This document shows, piece by piece, positions 8,011-17,651 of a stretch of 48,815 nt of DNA. A program made the position numbers and the translations under genes. Under the pieces are notes generated by a model. The model was not told the origin of the DNA, made no database searches, and saw only the letters and a program-made list of their open reading frames with translations. The stretch is from contig JACQXE010000066.1 in NCBI GenBank assembly GCA_016208915.1, forward strand, positions 1 to 48,815. Reading direction: 5' to 3'. Source of the DNA: Nitrospirota bacterium. GTDB taxonomy: Bacteria; Nitrospirota; Thermodesulfovibrionia; Thermodesulfovibrionales; UBA1546. Each line of letters opens with the position of its first letter. Positions within the stretch are counted from its first letter, which is position 1.

Positions 8011-9195
8011 TTATACCTCATCACTTCCACAATATGCCTCTTCAATAAGCTCTACTATGTGAAAAACAGGCATATCCTTAATTGCCTTGCTCAGCTGCAT
8101 CATGCACCCCGGACATGCAGTCACAACTGCATCAGCTCCGGTAGCCAGATAGCGTTCTGCCTGCTTTTGGAGCAGATTGCCCGAGATTTCTCTGAACGAA
8201 AGGCTGAACGGGCCTCCAAAACCACAGCACCCGTTCCCTTCTTTTTCTATGACACTGACGCCTATTTTATTCAATAGTTCCCGAGCTTGATTTTTTACGC
8301 CAAGTCCGTAAAGCAGATGACATGGGTCATGGTATGCTGCTGTTGGAAAACGTTTTCCGAGCAGGGACAGCTGAAGAATTTCCAGCTTTTCAAGGAGAAA
8401 ACTTATCACATCGGTTGCATTTTTTATCCCGCTGCCAATCATCTTTGGATATTCTTTCTTTATCGTAAGAATGCATGTAGGACATGGGCTCAGGACTGCC
8501 TCTACCTTTAATCTGCCGAATATCCTCATGTTTTTTTTTGCAAGCTCTTTTGCTTCATCTTCAAGCCCGAGCGCCCTAAGGGGAGCCCCGCAACAGACTT
8601 CACCGCTTGGCACAATCACCTCATAACCTGACTTAAGCAGTATATTTACTAACGAGGTTGCGAGATGTGGATATAAAAAATTTGTACTGCACCCTGTAAA
8701 TACGGCCACCCTGCCTTTTTTTTTCATAACCTTGTAAACACTATGCCCGTTTCTGAATGGGCTGTCCGGGAGGCGGAAATTTGCCGGGACGAATCTTTTT
8801 TTGGAGAGATAGGGAAACAATATATTCTGCAGTATGTGTGATATCCTGAAGCTCAGTGCGGGATTCCTGATAAAGAGTTTTGTGAGTATTCTCAAAAGGC
8901 GCCTTTTCCTGTCACTCTGTTTGAGAAGGCTTCTGCCTTTATATATGTCCTCCATGATGTCAACTCCGCTCGGGCATAGATCGGAACAAGCCTCGCAGAG
9001 AAGGCAACTGAATATCCTGTCATTCAATAAAGGTGTGGGACTTAATTGCCCGGCAGATAACCCTCTCAGAAGCGCAAGTCTGCCCCGTGCGCCCATCGCC
9101 TCTGTCCCCTCTTCATCGTATGTCGGGCAGAATGCCTTACAACTCCCGCATAAAACACATTTTCCGAGGTCCTTAAGATAATCTGTCTTTTCCAT
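8011..9195 (-). CDS. GlcF-like (Fe-S) heterodisulfide-reductase-type protein
   Basis: This 394-residue protein has two [4Fe-4S] ferredoxin-type motifs (CVLCGSCKAFCP near residue 15 and CLLCEACSDLCP near 63). Two CCG domains follow: FTGCSTN with EVCCGAP, and DPCHLLYG with NGCCGFGG. This is the architecture of GlcF, the iron-sulfur subunit of glycolate oxidase or related D-lactate and 2-hydroxyacid dehydrogenases. The flavin subunit GlcD is not adjacent; the upstream neighbour is larE, seven bases away. Because LarE belongs to nickel-pincer (lactate racemase) biosynthesis, a role in lactate use is attractive but inferred. Confidence 0.85.
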   Translation of the reverse strand: MEKTDYLKDLGKCVLCGSCKAFCPTYDEEGTEAMGARGRLALLRGLSAGQLSPTPLLNDRIFSCLLCEACSDLCPSGVDIMEDIYKGRSLLKQSDRKRRLLRILTKLFIRNPALSFRISHILQNILFPYLSKKRFVPANFRLPDSPFRNGHSVYKVMKKKGRVAVFTGCSTNFLYPHLATSLVNILLKSGYEVIVPSGEVCCGAPLRALGLEDEAKELAKKNMRIFGRLKVEAVLSPCPTCILTIKKEYPKMIGSGIKNATDVISFLLEKLEILQLSLLGKRFPTAAYHDPCHLLYGLGVKNQARELLNKIGVSVIEKEGNGCCGFGGPFSLSFREISGNLLQKQAERYLATGADAVVTACPGCMMQLSKAIKDMPVFHIVELIEEAYCGSDEV

Positions 9196-9201
9196 TGAAT
9201 C

Positions 9202-10002
9202 CTATTCTATCCCTTCGTTCATCTTTCCGCTCCTGAACCCTTCGAGATCAATGTCGACAAATCTGTATCCTAAAGATTTAAGTTTTTCTATAATGGTACT
9301 TCTTGTATTAGGATCAAAAATCCTCTTAAAATCCTCTTCTTTAAGTTCGATCCTCGCAATATCGCCATGATGCCTGACCCTGAACTCCCTGAACCCACAA
9401 GACCTGAGGAAGCCTTCTGCCTCTGCCACCTGTTTTATTTTCTGTCTTGTAATAGGGTCTCCATAGGGAAACCGGGACGCAAGACAAGGGGATGATGGCC
9501 TGTCCCATGTCGGAAGCTCAAGCTGGCGCGACAGCTCTCTTATCTCCTTTTTTGTCAGAGCTGCCTCGATAAGCGGACTTCTTACACCATAAATCAGGGC
9601 CGCCTTCCTGCCCGGACGCCAGTCATCAGTGTCATCGAGATTGCTTCCATCAAGCACAAATCTGTATCCCCCAAAAGCGGCTATCTCAGTTAATCTTTTA
9701 AACAACTCATCCTTGCAATAAAAGCATCTGTCAGGAGGATTCTTTCTGAAATCTTCAGAGTTAACCTCATCTGTTTTGATAATCTTCTGTTCTAATCCTA
9801 TTTCTTCAGCCATTCTTTTTGCATGGAACAGATCATCTTCAGGCATTGTTTCAGAGGCGGCAGTTACTGCAAGCGCTCTTATGCCCGATAGTTTTGTTGC
9901 TTTAAGCAGAAATGTGCTGTCAACGCCGCCAGAATAGGCTATAACAGCGCTCTGCATTCCTTTAAGGATTTCCATAAGTCGTTCTGTTTTATTCTCTGAC
10001 AT
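9202..10002 (-). CDS. larE: ATP-dependent sacrificial sulfur transferase LarE
   Basis: LarE adenylates the carboxylated nicotinate dinucleotide and donates sulfur in synthesis of the nickel-pincer cofactor of lactate racemase. The PP-loop AYSGGVDST sits at about residues 22-30. The cysteines in RCFYCKDELF and in SPCLASRFPYGDP fit the family; the latter is the position of the sacrificial or cluster-binding cysteine. The ATG at 10002 gives a family-like N-terminus of 266 residues; a TTG at 10026 would add eight, and neither has a strong ribosome site. larA, larB and larC are not in the window. It lies between rng and the GlcF-like gene on the same strand. Confidence 0.85.
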   Translation of the reverse strand: MSENKTERLMEILKGMQSAVIAYSGGVDSTFLLKATKLSGIRALAVTAASETMPEDDLFHAKRMAEEIGLEQKIIKTDEVNSEDFRKNPPDRCFYCKDELFKRLTEIAAFGGYRFVLDGSNLDDTDDWRPGRKAALIYGVRSPLIEAALTKKEIRELSRQLELPTWDRPSSPCLASRFPYGDPITRQKIKQVAEAEGFLRSCGFREFRVRHHGDIARIELKEEDFKRIFDPNTRSTIIEKLKSLGYRFVDIDLEGFRSGKMNEGIE

Positions 10003-10042
10003 TAAATCTAAAATGAAAACAGGCAAAACGGCAGAAAGTCTA

Positions 10043-11548
10043 TTACAATGCTGTTATCTCATAATTTTCCTGATGAAGTGTATTGCTGTCTTTTATTATC
10101 ACTTTTATCCCATAATGGTTCTCTATCTCTTCCAGTCCAAGCCGCTCTTCGTCTGAAAGAAATTCTGCAACAGAAGGATGTGCTGTCACAATTATCTTCT
10201 GTGCGCCGTGCATTGCAAGCTTCGTAATCCTCCTGAATATTTCATAACACAGTGTGCGCGGCGATTTTACAAAACCTTTCCCTTCGCAATAAGGGCACGG
10301 TTCGCAGAGTATTCTTCCCATGCTTTCCCTGACCCTTTTTCTTGTCATTTGTATGAGTCCGAGTTCTGATATGTGCAGGATTGTATTCTTTGCCCTATCT
10401 TTTTTCATTGCCTCGATAAATGCATTGAATACCTTTTCCCTGTTCTCAAGTATCTCCATATCGATGAAATCGATAATTATTATGCCTCCTAAGTTCCTCA
10501 GTCTGATCTGATAAGAAATCTCCTTAACAGCCTCCAGATTTGTCTTGAGTATTGTGTCCTCCAGATCTTCCTTGCCGACAAATTTCCCTGTGTTGACATC
10601 TATTACTGTCATTGCCTCTGTCTGGTCAATCACTATATAACCGCCTGATTTGAGCCAAACCCTTCTGCCGAGGGCTCTTGATATATCCATCTCAATTCCA
10701 AACGCATCAAATATAGGCTCCTGGCCTTCATACAGAACTATTTTTTCAAGAAGTTTCGGGAAATACGTTTTGACGAACTCCTTAATCCTTTCATGTTCCT
10801 CGGGGGAATCTATCACAAGCCTCTCAACATTATGTGTAAGAAGGTCTCTAACGCTTCTAAACACAAGGTCAAGATCGCTATAAAGCAGCGCAGGAGCTGA
10901 AACCTTATCTTTTTTCCTCTGAATGTTTTCCCACATCAAAAGGAGGAAATCAAGGTCTTTTTTGAGCTCTTCTTCGCTGCATCCTTCGCTTGCTGTCCTG
11001 ATTATCAATCCATAGCCTTTTGGTTTTATAGCCTCAGCTATTGTCTTAAGACGGGTTCTCTCCTCTTCTTCGGAAATCCTCCTTGAAATACCGATATGTT
11101 CAACATTGGGCATTAGCACAAGATAGCGGCCTGGCAGGGTTATGTAGGACGTCACTCGTGCGCCCTTGCTCCCAATCGGGTCTTTTGATACATGCACAAG
11201 CATATCCTGCCCAGGTTGTAACAGTTCCTCTATTGAAAGGTCTATGCCGCCTTTTCTTGATATCAGTTCCAATGAATCGCCTTTTTCCTCTTCCTCGAGA
11301 AAAGGCGCATACTCTTCGACATCAGCCCTTATGTCAGCGACATAAAGAAATGCTCCCCTCTCAAGCCCGATGTCCACAAAGGCAGACTGCATTCCTGGGA
11401 GAATTTTCACAACACGTCCCTTGTATACATTCCCGACAAGGCTTGCATCGAGCTTTCTCTCAACATAAAACTCGACTACCTGCCCTCCCTCAAGAAGGGC
11501 TACTCGTATCTCTTCGCGTGTTGCATTGATTAGGATTTCATTAGGCAT
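10043..11548 (-). CDS. rng: ribonuclease G/E family protein
   Basis: This is a 501-residue endoribonuclease of the RNase G/E family, which processes rRNA and decays mRNA. Domains in order are the N-terminal strand MPNEILINATREE, an S1 domain (about 35-120, GNVYKGRVVKILPGMQSAFVDIG), and the catalytic core with VIDVNTGKF and IIDFIDME. The zinc-link CEPCPYC lies near residue 395. It lacks the long scaffold tail of RNase E. The ATG at 11548 has GGAG eight bases upstream; an ATG 12 bases earlier is also possible. It overlaps the end of the radical-SAM gene, so the pair is one transcript, a common arrangement. Confidence 0.93.
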   Translation of the reverse strand: MPNEILINATREEIRVALLEGGQVVEFYVERKLDASLVGNVYKGRVVKILPGMQSAFVDIGLERGAFLYVADIRADVEEYAPFLEEEEKGDSLELISRKGGIDLSIEELLQPGQDMLVHVSKDPIGSKGARVTSYITLPGRYLVLMPNVEHIGISRRISEEEERTRLKTIAEAIKPKGYGLIIRTASEGCSEEELKKDLDFLLLMWENIQRKKDKVSAPALLYSDLDLVFRSVRDLLTHNVERLVIDSPEEHERIKEFVKTYFPKLLEKIVLYEGQEPIFDAFGIEMDISRALGRRVWLKSGGYIVIDQTEAMTVIDVNTGKFVGKEDLEDTILKTNLEAVKEISYQIRLRNLGGIIIIDFIDMEILENREKVFNAFIEAMKKDRAKNTILHISELGLIQMTRKRVRESMGRILCEPCPYCEGKGFVKSPRTLCYEIFRRITKLAMHGAQKIIVTAHPSVAEFLSDEERLGLEEIENHYGIKVIIKDSNTLHQENYEITAL

Positions 11549-13980
11549 ATAGGACTCCATTCAAGCGGCTTAACCCATCCGCTTTTCCAGCCATACATGG
11601 ACAATCTTGTTATCTTAAACTCACCGTACGGCACGTTAAAAATCTCCTGTATTATTTCACTTATTCTAGCCTTTCTATCTGATTGATCAACAAGGATCAG
11701 TCTGACTGTATTTTCATCTATTACATAAATATCTTCAACATTATTCTTATGCTTAAACTGTGCCCTATTAAACTTTGATAAAGGTTTAAACAAAGCAGGG
11801 TTATCGCAAATTATCTCATATTCGTACCTTGATATGAAACCGCTCAGAGACGGCTCTTTTGCCGGAACCAGAGCGACTTCCCTTATCCTCAGCCCTTTAG
11901 GCAGGGTGCAATTCATTTTTTGTTTGAAACTTTCAGAATCAAATGAAGCCTTTAACCCAATATCAAAGTATTCTCTCATGCCTGTAATGCCAACACTCAA
12001 GGCAGGCCCGAAAGAGACCTTTGGCGCTGGATGGAATCCCTGAGAATACACTAAAGGTATTTCGGCCCTTCTCATTGCCCGGAACATTGCTGTTATCATC
12101 TCCAGATGCGATAGATATTTTAAGCTGCCTGTCTTTGAAAATTCTGCCCTGAGACGAATAGACGCAACCTGAGAGTTAGAAGCCAAGCTTTGAGAATGAA
12201 AAGTTTCTGAACTTTCAACTTTTAACTCTTCATTTTTAACTTCTTTGCATTTTAACCCGCATGCGTGACAAGTCTTTCTGCAATCTGACGTTACCTCAGA
12301 TGATATTGCCTTCTGATATTCCCTATATAGATATTTCTTTTCTATGCCTGTGTCAATAATATTCCACGGCATCTGTTCATTTTCCCCAAAGGTTTTTTCT
12401 GCGTAATCTCGTGCGTTTATGCCTGTCTTATCCATTGCCTCAATCCATCTGTTGTAATCAAATGCCTCTGTCCATGGGTCAAGCCTGCAACCGAAAGACC
12501 ATGCCTTTTCTATCAGAGCAGCGAGTCTTTCGTCTCCGCGGGCAAATACTGCCTCAAGAAGACTTTGATCTTCATTATGCCCCTTGAACTTCAGCCCTTT
12601 TTTATAAAATATCTCTTTCAAAAATCCAGACTTTTTCTTTATCTCATTTATATTTTGTTGTCCGTACCACTGAAACGGGGTATGCGCCTTAGGCACAAAA
12701 GGCGATATTGTAATGCTGAGATTCACATATCTTCCTGTATTCATTTTTGCTATGCGCAGGGCCTTCAAGGCCATATTGGTAATTTCTTCAATATCTTCAC
12801 CTGTCTCTGTAGGAAGCCCAATCATAAAATAGAGTTTAAGATTATGCCAGCCCTCTTCAAAAAGTGACTTCAGGCTCTGCTCGTAGTCTTCTAAAGTAAA
12901 ATTCTTGTTTATGACATTTCTTAATCTTTCAGTCGCCGCCTCAGGAGCTATAGTAAATCCTGTTTTCCTGACGCTCTTTATCTCTCTAAGAATGTCTTTA
13001 TTCACAGCAGCAACACGCAGAGATGGCAAGGACAAAGAGATTTTCTGATCTGAAAAATGGCGGTTAAATTCCCTGAGCAATAACAGTAATGAAGAATAAT
13101 CCCCTGCGCTGAGGGATGTGAAAGAAACCTCTTCATATCCTGTTGCCCTGAGAGATTTTTCAGCAAGTTCAAGAACCCTGTCAGGGCTTTTCTCTCTTAA
13201 CGGCCTGTAAATCATTCCTGCCTGACAGAACCTGCAGCCCATTGTGCAGCCTCTTGAAATCTCAAGGTTAACCCTGTCATGCACAATAGATGAATATGGG
13301 ACAATGGGGCTTTCAGGGTAAGGCGCAGAATCGAGGGATTCGATGAACCGTCTCTTGATACCGTTTACCGTGTATTGTGTACCATGTACTGTTGGAACAT
13401 ACATGCCTTTTATTGCAGAAACTGATTTCAATATAGATTCTTTTCTGCCATCTCCTTCCCTTTTCCACCTTTTATATGTATCCAGTATTTCAACAATCGC
13501 CTCTTCTCCATCGCCTATCAGGAATGCATCTATAAAAACAGACATGGGCAGAGGATTCACTGTGCAGGGACCACCGGCTATTATCAAAGGCCAGCAGCAT
13601 GAACCTCTTTCTTCTGCATGTAAGGGAATACCACTAAGCGAAAGCATATTCAGAACTGTTGTATAACAGAGTTCATGCTGGAGGCTGAAGCCAACAATAT
13701 CAAAATCTTTCAATGGCCTTTTTGTCTCAAGAGAGTAAAGCGTCACACCCTTATATTTCATCTCCCCTTCCATGTCAGGCCACGGTTGGAAGGCCCTTTC
13801 AGCAGATGCGTACGCCAAATCATTTATTATCTTATAGAGGACCCTTGTCCCGAGATGGGACATCCCGACCTCATAGGTATCAGGAAAGGCGAGTGCAACT
13901 TTTATCTCCGCTTCTTTCCGCAGAGAATTGATCTCGCTGTTAATATATCTGCTCGGTTTTTGAAAGAGAGAAAAATTCAC
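11530..13980 (-). CDS. TIGR03960-type radical SAM protein fused to a DUF2344 domain
   Basis: This 816-residue protein joins two families that often sit side by side. The first 600 residues are the TIGR03960 B12-binding/radical SAM type, with PDTYEVGMSHLG near residue 33 and the cluster motif CTMGCRFCQAG near 245. The last 200 are the TIGR03936/DUF2344 type, with YLSHLEMITAMFRAMRR and QGFHPAPKVSFGPAL. The role is unknown; linkage to rng and to ribosomal genes suggests RNA modification or maturation. A Cys pair (TCHACGLKC) stands at the join. The joining segment after it is Ser/Glu rich with a low-complexity look, as if repeat DNA had been taken into the frame. Confidence 0.88.
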   Translation of the reverse strand: MNFSLFQKPSRYINSEINSLRKEAEIKVALAFPDTYEVGMSHLGTRVLYKIINDLAYASAERAFQPWPDMEGEMKYKGVTLYSLETKRPLKDFDIVGFSLQHELCYTTVLNMLSLSGIPLHAEERGSCCWPLIIAGGPCTVNPLPMSVFIDAFLIGDGEEAIVEILDTYKRWKREGDGRKESILKSVSAIKGMYVPTVHGTQYTVNGIKRRFIESLDSAPYPESPIVPYSSIVHDRVNLEISRGCTMGCRFCQAGMIYRPLREKSPDRVLELAEKSLRATGYEEVSFTSLSAGDYSSLLLLLREFNRHFSDQKISLSLPSLRVAAVNKDILREIKSVRKTGFTIAPEAATERLRNVINKNFTLEDYEQSLKSLFEEGWHNLKLYFMIGLPTETGEDIEEITNMALKALRIAKMNTGRYVNLSITISPFVPKAHTPFQWYGQQNINEIKKKSGFLKEIFYKKGLKFKGHNEDQSLLEAVFARGDERLAALIEKAWSFGCRLDPWTEAFDYNRWIEAMDKTGINARDYAEKTFGENEQMPWNIIDTGIEKKYLYREYQKAISSEVTSDCRKTCHACGLKCKEVKNEELKVESSETFHSQSLASNSQVASIRLRAEFSKTGSLKYLSHLEMITAMFRAMRRAEIPLVYSQGFHPAPKVSFGPALSVGITGMREYFDIGLKASFDSESFKQKMNCTLPKGLRIREVALVPAKEPSLSGFISRYEYEIICDNPALFKPLSKFNRAQFKHKNNVEDIYVIDENTVRLILVDQSDRKARISEIIQEIFNVPYGEFKITRLSMYGWKSGWVKPLEWSPICLMKS

Positions 13981-14046
13981 ATTTTAGAATAACACTCAAA
14001 AAGTTTATCTGGCAAGGTATTTACTTTCAGGATATAAAATAACAAA

Positions 14047-17000
14047 TCAATTTTTCCTGAAACTTCTTTCCTTCCACATCAGATAGATTGCAGGATAAAT
14101 TATAAGTTCGAGTATAGTTGACGTGATAACACCTCCGACCATTGGCGCTGCGATGCGTTTCATTACGTCGGCCCCTGTGCCGTGGCTAAACATTATCGGG
14201 ATAAGACCTGCGAGGATTACACTCACGGTCATTATCTTCGGCCGAATGCGTTTTACCGCTCCGTACATTATTGCTTCTTTCAGTTCAATAACCGAGTTCA
14301 GCCTCCCCTCTTTCTTCCATCTCTCATATGCAAGCTCAAGATAAAGAAGCATGACAACCCCTGTTTCTGCATCAAGTCCTGCAAGTGCAATAATACCTAC
14401 CCAGACTGCAATGCTCATGTTGTAATTGAGAAGATAGAGCAGCCAGAAAGAACCAACCAATGAGAACGGCACTGCCAATAGTACAATTATTGTTTTTGTA
14501 ACAGATTTTGTATTGAGGTAAATGAGCACGAAAATAATGAGTGCAGTAAGCGGAATAACGAGTTTAAGCCTTTCATGGGTCTTTACAAGGTACTCGTATT
14601 CGCCGCTCCACTGAAGACGGTATCCGGAAGGTAATTTCACGGCAGAAGCTACTTTATTCTTTGCCTCTTCAACATACCCCCCCACATCACGTCCTGAGAA
14701 AAATACCAATATATATGCCGCAAGAAGCCCCTCTTCGCTCTTAATCGAAGACGGTCCTTTTGTGATCTCAATATCTGCGATCTGTCCCAATGGCACCTGC
14801 CCCATTACTGACTGTTTAGCCGATCCTCCCATCCCGGAATCGCCTCCGAGGTTAACCGGGACAAGGATTCTTTTTATCTTTTCGATATTATTCCTCAACT
14901 CCCTTGCATATCTTACATTGACCGGATAGCGCTCTCTTCCTTCTACAGTCATAGTGAGATTCATTCCTCCCAATGTGCTTGCTACTACTGTCTGAACATC
15001 ATCTACAGAAAGACCATATCTGGCAATCTCCTCGCGTTTTGGTCTGATGTCAAGAAAATATCCCACTGTCAGCCTGTCTGCAACAGCAGTTCTTGTTCCT
15101 TTAACTCCCTTTATCACATTCTCAATATCAAGGGCGATTTTCTCTACGTTATTGAGGTTAGGACCAAGTACCTTCACTCCAACAGGCGATCTGATACCGG
15201 TTGCCAGCATATCAATTCTTGCCTTAATTGGCATTGTCATACCACCCCTTAAGCCTGGTACTTCTATAACTGCATTATCGAGTTCCTGTTTTAGGGATTC
15301 AGGCGTCATTCCTTTTCTCCACTCACTTTCCGGCTTAAGGTTAACCACTGTTTCAAACATTTCTAAGGGGGCGGGGTCTGTTGCTGTCTCAGCACGTCCT
15401 GCCTTTCCGAAGACCTGTGCCACCTCTGGGACATTCTTCAGAATTTTATCGGTAATTTGCAGCAGTTTAGAAGCTTCTGTTATTGAAATTGCAGGAATTG
15501 TTGTAGGCATATAGAAATAAGTCCCTTCATAGAGCGCGGGCATGAACTCAGAGCCGAGCTTCATAAAAGGATAGGCAGTGATTGCTATAATGATGATTGC
15601 GATAATGATCACAGTTCTCTTAAACCTGAGAGCAATGCTTGCCACCGGTTCATATAGCTTGTGCAGGATACGGCTGACCGGATTCTTTTCCTCAGGCCGA
15701 ATCTTCCCTCTTATGAAAAGAGTCATAAGGACCGGTGTTAATGTTATCGCAAGGAAGGATGAAAACAGCATGGCAAATGTCTTTGTGTATGCCAATGGCT
15801 TAAAGAGTCTTCCTGCCTGAGCCTGTAATGTGAATACAGGCAGGAATCCTACCGTTATGACCAGGAGAGAAAAGAAAAGAGACGGACCCACTTCCTTTGC
15901 GGCTTCGATGATAACATCGATACGGCTTTTACCCCCCCCCCTTATTTCCCCCCCTTTGTAAGGGGGGGATTGAGGGGGGGTATGTTCCCAGTCCTCCAGT
16001 TTCTTATGTGCATTTTCAACCATTATAATTGATGCGTCAACCATTGCACCTATTGCTATCGCAATGCCGCCGAGACTCATGATATTCGAGGTAACACCAA
16101 GATAATACATGCAGATAAAGGAAATAATAATCGCAACAGGCAGAGTCAGTATAACTACAAGGGCGCTTGGAAGATGCAAGAGAAATACAATGCACACAAC
16201 ACTTACTGCGATTGAAAGTTTGATAATTTCTTCTTTGAGGGTGGCGATAGAACGATGTATTAAGTCAGACCTGTCATAAGTTACAATAACCTTTACCCCT
16301 TCAGGTAAAGAAGGCTGGATATCCTTTTTTATCTTTTCCTTTACGCGCTCAATAACTTTAAGGACATTTTCTCCAAAACGAACAACAATAATACCGCCAG
16401 TCACCTCTCCTCTGCCATTAAGCTCTGCGAGCCCTCTTCTTATTTCAGGACCGAGTTGAACATTAGCAATATCACGCAAAAATACGGGTGTGCCTATGCT
16501 ATTGGTGCCGACAACGATATCCTCTATATCTTTGACATTTTTGATATAAGCGCGACCTCTCACCATGTACTCTGCGCCTGAGAGCTCAAGTACCCTTCCT
16601 TCAACTTCACTGTTGCTCTTTTTAATCATTTCCATTACTTTCATTAAAGGAATGTTATAGGCGGTAAGTCTTGTCGGATCTATACTTACCTGATACTGTT
16701 TCACAAATCCGCCTACACTTGCTACCTGTGACACACCAGGTACGCTCTCTAATGCAAGCTTTAGATTCCAGTCCTGAAGGGAACGGAGCTGCGAAAGATT
16801 ATATTTGCCGGTTTCATCTACGACTGCATAACTGAAACCCCATCCCAGGCTTGTTGCGTCAGGACCGAGCACCGGGTTTACATCTGCGGGGATTTTACTT
16901 TTTACTGATTGAAGATATTCAAGTACACGGCTTCTTGCCCAGTAGATGTTTGTCCCCTCTTCAAATATTACATATATAAATGAGCTGCCGAGATAAGAAA

Positions 17001-17253
17001 AACCGCGTACGGCCTGAACCTTTGGGGCAGCCAAAAGCGTGGACGATATCGGATAGGTTATCTGGTCTTCGACAAGATTAGGGCTTCTTCCCGGCCACTC
17101 GGTGTAGATTATTACTTGCGTGTCGCTTAAATCAGGTATCGCATCCAGCGGGGTATTTTTTAATGACCAGTATCCCCATATTGCAAGAAACCCGACAAGC
17201 AGGAATATGATGAACTTGTTTCTTGCGCTGTATTCTATAACTTTCGCTATCAT
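14047..17253 (-). CDS. cusA: CusA-like heavy-metal efflux RND pump
   Basis: This 1068-residue inner-membrane pump is of the heavy-metal-efflux RND type, which expels Cu(I)/Ag(I) using the proton gradient. It begins MIAKVIEYSARNKFIIFLLV. TM4 carries GAMVDASIIMVENAHKKLE, with the proton-relay Asp. The HME signature NLKPESEWR is present. The periplasmic segment GGMTMPIKARIDM is Met-containing like the CusA copper site, and TM10 carries GLDAETGVVMLLYLEL. An in-frame repeat is inserted at about residues 425-441, in the TM4-TM5 loop. It is the last gene of the copper run, after the four-helix-bundle gene; its ribosome site region is C-rich repeat, so translation may be weak or coupled. Confidence 0.92.
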   Translation of the reverse strand: MIAKVIEYSARNKFIIFLLVGFLAIWGYWSLKNTPLDAIPDLSDTQVIIYTEWPGRSPNLVEDQITYPISSTLLAAPKVQAVRGFSYLGSSFIYVIFEEGTNIYWARSRVLEYLQSVKSKIPADVNPVLGPDATSLGWGFSYAVVDETGKYNLSQLRSLQDWNLKLALESVPGVSQVASVGGFVKQYQVSIDPTRLTAYNIPLMKVMEMIKKSNSEVEGRVLELSGAEYMVRGRAYIKNVKDIEDIVVGTNSIGTPVFLRDIANVQLGPEIRRGLAELNGRGEVTGGIIVVRFGENVLKVIERVKEKIKKDIQPSLPEGVKVIVTYDRSDLIHRSIATLKEEIIKLSIAVSVVCIVFLLHLPSALVVILTLPVAIIISFICMYYLGVTSNIMSLGGIAIAIGAMVDASIIMVENAHKKLEDWEHTPPQSPPYKGGEIRGGGKSRIDVIIEAAKEVGPSLFFSLLVITVGFLPVFTLQAQAGRLFKPLAYTKTFAMLFSSFLAITLTPVLMTLFIRGKIRPEEKNPVSRILHKLYEPVASIALRFKRTVIIIAIIIIAITAYPFMKLGSEFMPALYEGTYFYMPTTIPAISITEASKLLQITDKILKNVPEVAQVFGKAGRAETATDPAPLEMFETVVNLKPESEWRKGMTPESLKQELDNAVIEVPGLRGGMTMPIKARIDMLATGIRSPVGVKVLGPNLNNVEKIALDIENVIKGVKGTRTAVADRLTVGYFLDIRPKREEIARYGLSVDDVQTVVASTLGGMNLTMTVEGRERYPVNVRYARELRNNIEKIKRILVPVNLGGDSGMGGSAKQSVMGQVPLGQIADIEITKGPSSIKSEEGLLAAYILVFFSGRDVGGYVEEAKNKVASAVKLPSGYRLQWSGEYEYLVKTHERLKLVIPLTALIIFVLIYLNTKSVTKTIIVLLAVPFSLVGSFWLLYLLNYNMSIAVWVGIIALAGLDAETGVVMLLYLELAYERWKKEGRLNSVIELKEAIMYGAVKRIRPKIMTVSVILAGLIPIMFSHGTGADVMKRIAAPMVGGVITSTILELIIYPAIYLMWKERSFRKN
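15931..15981. repeat. C/G-rich palindromic repeat inside cusA
   Basis: Runs of C (15932-15955) are followed by runs of G (15962-15980) around TTTGTAA, forming an imperfect hairpin. It is of a dispersed type often met between genes. Here its length keeps the frame and it codes for TPPQSPPYKGGEIRGGG in CusA. The polyC and polyG runs of 7-10 bases could also cause slippage or sequencing error. Confidence 0.7.
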
Positions 17254-17258
17254 CGTTT

Positions 17259-17651
17259 TTAGGGGATTGGGGGTTGGGGGATAGGGGTTAGTTTCGAGAT
17301 AAGACTGTGAATCTGTTTAGATAAAACATCCATGTCCTGAATAACTCTTCCCCTAACCTCTTTATTCACATATCCTAATTCGTTTGCTATTATGACCTGT
17401 GTTTCCAGTTCAGCTAAAGAACCTAACGCGACAAACAAAAATTGCCTAAATTCTGCGGTATGTCTTCTTATATGCCCTTCTGCAATATTTGATGGTACAG
17501 AAACAGCAGCTCGACGAATTTGGCTGGTCAGCCCATAGATTTCAGAATTAGGAAAAGTTTTTGTTATCTCATAAATGAGCTTCACAAGTTTTATTGCATC
17601 TTTCCAGATGTTTAAATCTCTAAAACTTTTTATTCCGGTTTTTTCTGTCAT
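17259..17651 (-). CDS. four-helix bundle protein (23S rRNA IVP / S23 type)
   Basis: This 130-residue protein belongs to the four-helix bundle family first found in intervening sequences of 23S rRNA genes. Typical parts are FRDLNIWKDAIKLVKLIYEITKTFP, read over residues 10-35, then YGLTSQIRRAAVSVPSNIAEG, over about 40-62, and RQFLFVALGSLAELETQ. Members are found scattered in bacterial genomes and their role is unknown. It sits between cusB and cusA, which are normally contiguous. Its last ten residues (LTPIPQPPIP) are encoded by a C-rich repeat, and a mirrored repeat precedes its start. It is likely an insert rather than a pump component. Confidence 0.88.
   Translation of the reverse strand: MTEKTGIKSFRDLNIWKDAIKLVKLIYEITKTFPNSEIYGLTSQIRRAAVSVPSNIAEGHIRRHTAEFRQFLFVALGSLAELETQVIIANELGYVNKEVRGRVIQDMDVLSKQIHSLISKLTPIPQPPIP

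Noticed and set aside
7836-8045. 69-codon frame containing PACRQAG
   Set aside because: It is the translation of a dispersed palindrome and overlaps the end of the GlcF-like gene.
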